Origin: Verrucomicrobiota bacterium
GTDB lineage: Bacteria > Verrucomicrobiota > Lentisphaeria > JABSQK01 > JAJFLO01
Reading direction: 5' to 3'
Assembly: GCA_021772615.1 (NCBI GenBank)
Contig: JAJFLQ010000159.1
Location: forward strand, 1 to 64,000
DNA: 64,000 bases
The notes beneath the pieces are model-generated. The model saw only the letters and a program-made list of their open reading frames with translations. It did no database searches and was not told the origin of the DNA. Below, piece after piece: positions 62,960 to 64,000 of the stretch. The translations under genes were made by a program, and so were the position numbers. Position 1 is the stretch's first letter. Each line of letters starts with the position of its first letter.

Positions 62960-64000
62960 ATGATCAACGAAGATTTCGCAATCGATCCGATTTTGCTTGC
63001 CGAGTTCCTGGACGAATCGCTCTACGCGTTATCCGCAGTCACGTCCCAAGTTGTCTCTATAGAAGGCCGAAGCGACGACACGGAGCAGATAAATGCCATC
63101 TTTCGGCCGGTGCACTCCATGAAGGGAAGCGCTGCGTTCTTTGGTTTATTCAAGACCCGAGAACTGGCGCATGAATTGGAGACGGTCTTGGACCACATAC
63201 GGAATGGTCAACTTGCGCCGACAGCGGACGCGGTTTCAGTCCTCCTCAAAGGGTTCGACGAACTCTCGGCCGTATTGTCCCGGGTGCAGAACAGTGACCC
63301 CGAGGTATGCGATGACGATGCATATAACGCTGTTATGGACGCTGTTCGCAACCTCGCGGCACAAGACCACAGCGGTGTGGGAAAACTGTGGGCGACCGTA
63401 CGCAATCTGATGGCGGAACTGCGGCACGCGCCGGTGCTCCAGGGCACTAGTGAGCTGGACCGGCTGAATGAGGCCATCGCTGTGTTCGAGGAGCTTGATG
63501 CTCGGTCTAATAATATAGGATCGTTGCCCTCATCGCCGGCATTGGATGACCTTGTGGCGCTGCTGGGCGAGCTTACGGGCATACTCAACAAACCATTCGA
63601 CGGCACGCTTGGCGACGCCGACAGCGCCCGTGTCCTTGAGCTGTTCAAGGCCGTTGCAGAGGCGGTGGAGAACGATGATTGTCGGCGACTTGCTGAGGCC
63701 GCCATAGCCGACTATGATGCGATGGTGCCCCTGCTGGGATTCGAGCCGTTACTCGCAGAAGTGCTCCTCGACAAAGTACAGTTGATTCGTGATGGACTTT
63801 CTGCTGCGGCCCCGGTAAAAGAATCCGACCGCGACGCGATGGATTCGTCAGAATCCGACAACGATCCAACCGACTCCCCGGCAAGCCCAACCGGCAACAT
63901 TGCCACGAATGACAGTATACCGGCGGAGCGGCAGAAAATCATGCGCGTGTCCGAAGAGACGATCGATGGTTTTCTCTCGCATGTTGGCGAACTCATTGTG
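62960..64000 (+). CDS. cheA: CheA chemotaxis histidine kinase, cut by the right edge
   Basis: 347 codons from the ATG at 62960, open to the end of the window. The P1/Hpt domain has His52 in 'IFRPVHSMKGSAAFFGLFKT'. Then come ~200 residues with a second helical stretch that could be another, degenerate Hpt-like domain (LLGELTGILNKPFDGTLGDA), a Ser/Asp-rich linker, and 'IMRVSEETIDGFLSHVGELI', which matches the opening of the CheA dimerisation domain. The kinase and CheW-like domains lie beyond the edge. Preceding receiver, Hpt and hybrid genes fit a chemotaxis or motility relay. Confidence 0.85.
   Translation, partial: MINEDFAIDPILLAEFLDESLYALSAVTSQVVSIEGRSDDTEQINAIFRPVHSMKGSAAFFGLFKTRELAHELETVLDHIRNGQLAPTADAVSVLLKGFDELSAVLSRVQNSDPEVCDDDAYNAVMDAVRNLAAQDHSGVGKLWATVRNLMAELRHAPVLQGTSELDRLNEAIAVFEELDARSNNIGSLPSSPALDDLVALLGELTGILNKPFDGTLGDADSARVLELFKAVAEAVENDDCRRLAEAAIADYDAMVPLLGFEPLLAEVLLDKVQLIRDGLSAAAPVKESDRDAMDSSESDNDPTDSPASPTGNIATNDSIPAERQKIMRVSEETIDGFLSHVGELIV

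Overview
The window reads as a chromosomal segment of a flagellated Gram-negative bacterium of moderate to fairly high GC. Support for this: a flagellar regulator, chaperone and Maf glycosyltransferase operon, chemotaxis genes (CheX, CheA), a lipoprotein, and envelope-glycan genes with many membrane glycosyltransferases and sulfotransferases. The transposase relic and the giant G8/beta-helix protein recall Lentisphaerota, Kiritimatiellota and other PVC-type genomes, but that placement is inference and weak.

Layout. (1) 1-9214 is an accessory region: a truncated gene start at the left edge, a two-gene unit on the minus strand (M91-like zinc metalloprotease, then a 1983-residue beta-rich protein with an internal beta-trefoil), and a strip of gene debris (a possible heparinase fragment and one or two GspF fragments). 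(2) 9215-19037 is a minus-strand operon for a surface or secreted glycan: TylF-type methyltransferase, two asparagine-synthetase-like amidotransferases (one lacking the catalytic Cys2), a class I methyltransferase, a GlpD-like FAD dehydrogenase, an SDR epimerase and a GT39-like membrane transferase. A TTGACA promoter lies upstream. (3) 19352-26587 encodes a secreted 2411-residue mosaic protein (DJ-1/PfpI, ThuA, three concanavalin-like repeats, FN3, G8, parallel beta-helix) followed by a hairpin terminator. (4) 26846-39859 is a second glycan region: multi-TM GT-C-like proteins, two GT2 enzymes, two sulfotransferases, a methyltransferase and a HIT hydrolase. It contains a more AT-rich island (about 32-37 kb) that borders a decayed transposase gene. 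(5) 39935-41769 holds a secreted acidic-tailed protein and TrhO.

(6) 41844-54212 is a compact minus-strand flagellar control block with many ATGA-type overlaps: LysM protein, receiver, TPR membrane protein, FlgN-like chaperone, PAS histidine kinase, NtrC-type sigma-54 activator, a small protein, Maf, FliS, a FliT-like protein, a CxC protein, a double pseudo-receiver, a lipoprotein and a FlgM-like protein. Together these suggest phosphorelay control of flagellar transcription coupled to flagellin and hook chaperoning and flagellin glycosylation. (7) 54652-59471 runs on the plus strand: two CheX-like proteins, a membrane-anchored PhnD-like binding protein, a HAMP histidine kinase, a single-domain receiver and a chlorite-dismutase-family protein. 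(8) After guanylate kinase, 60392-64000 has an Hpt protein, a receiver-kinase hybrid, a receiver with a histone-H1-like basic tail, and a CheA cut by the right edge.

The most unusual items are the protease/1983-residue pair, the Cys-less amidotransferase, the G8 mosaic, the PhnD-kinase-receiver-Cld module linked to tandem CheX, and the receiver with a histone-like tail. I saw no rRNA, tRNA or CRISPR array. Coordinates and translations were read by eye and by hand; no database search was run.
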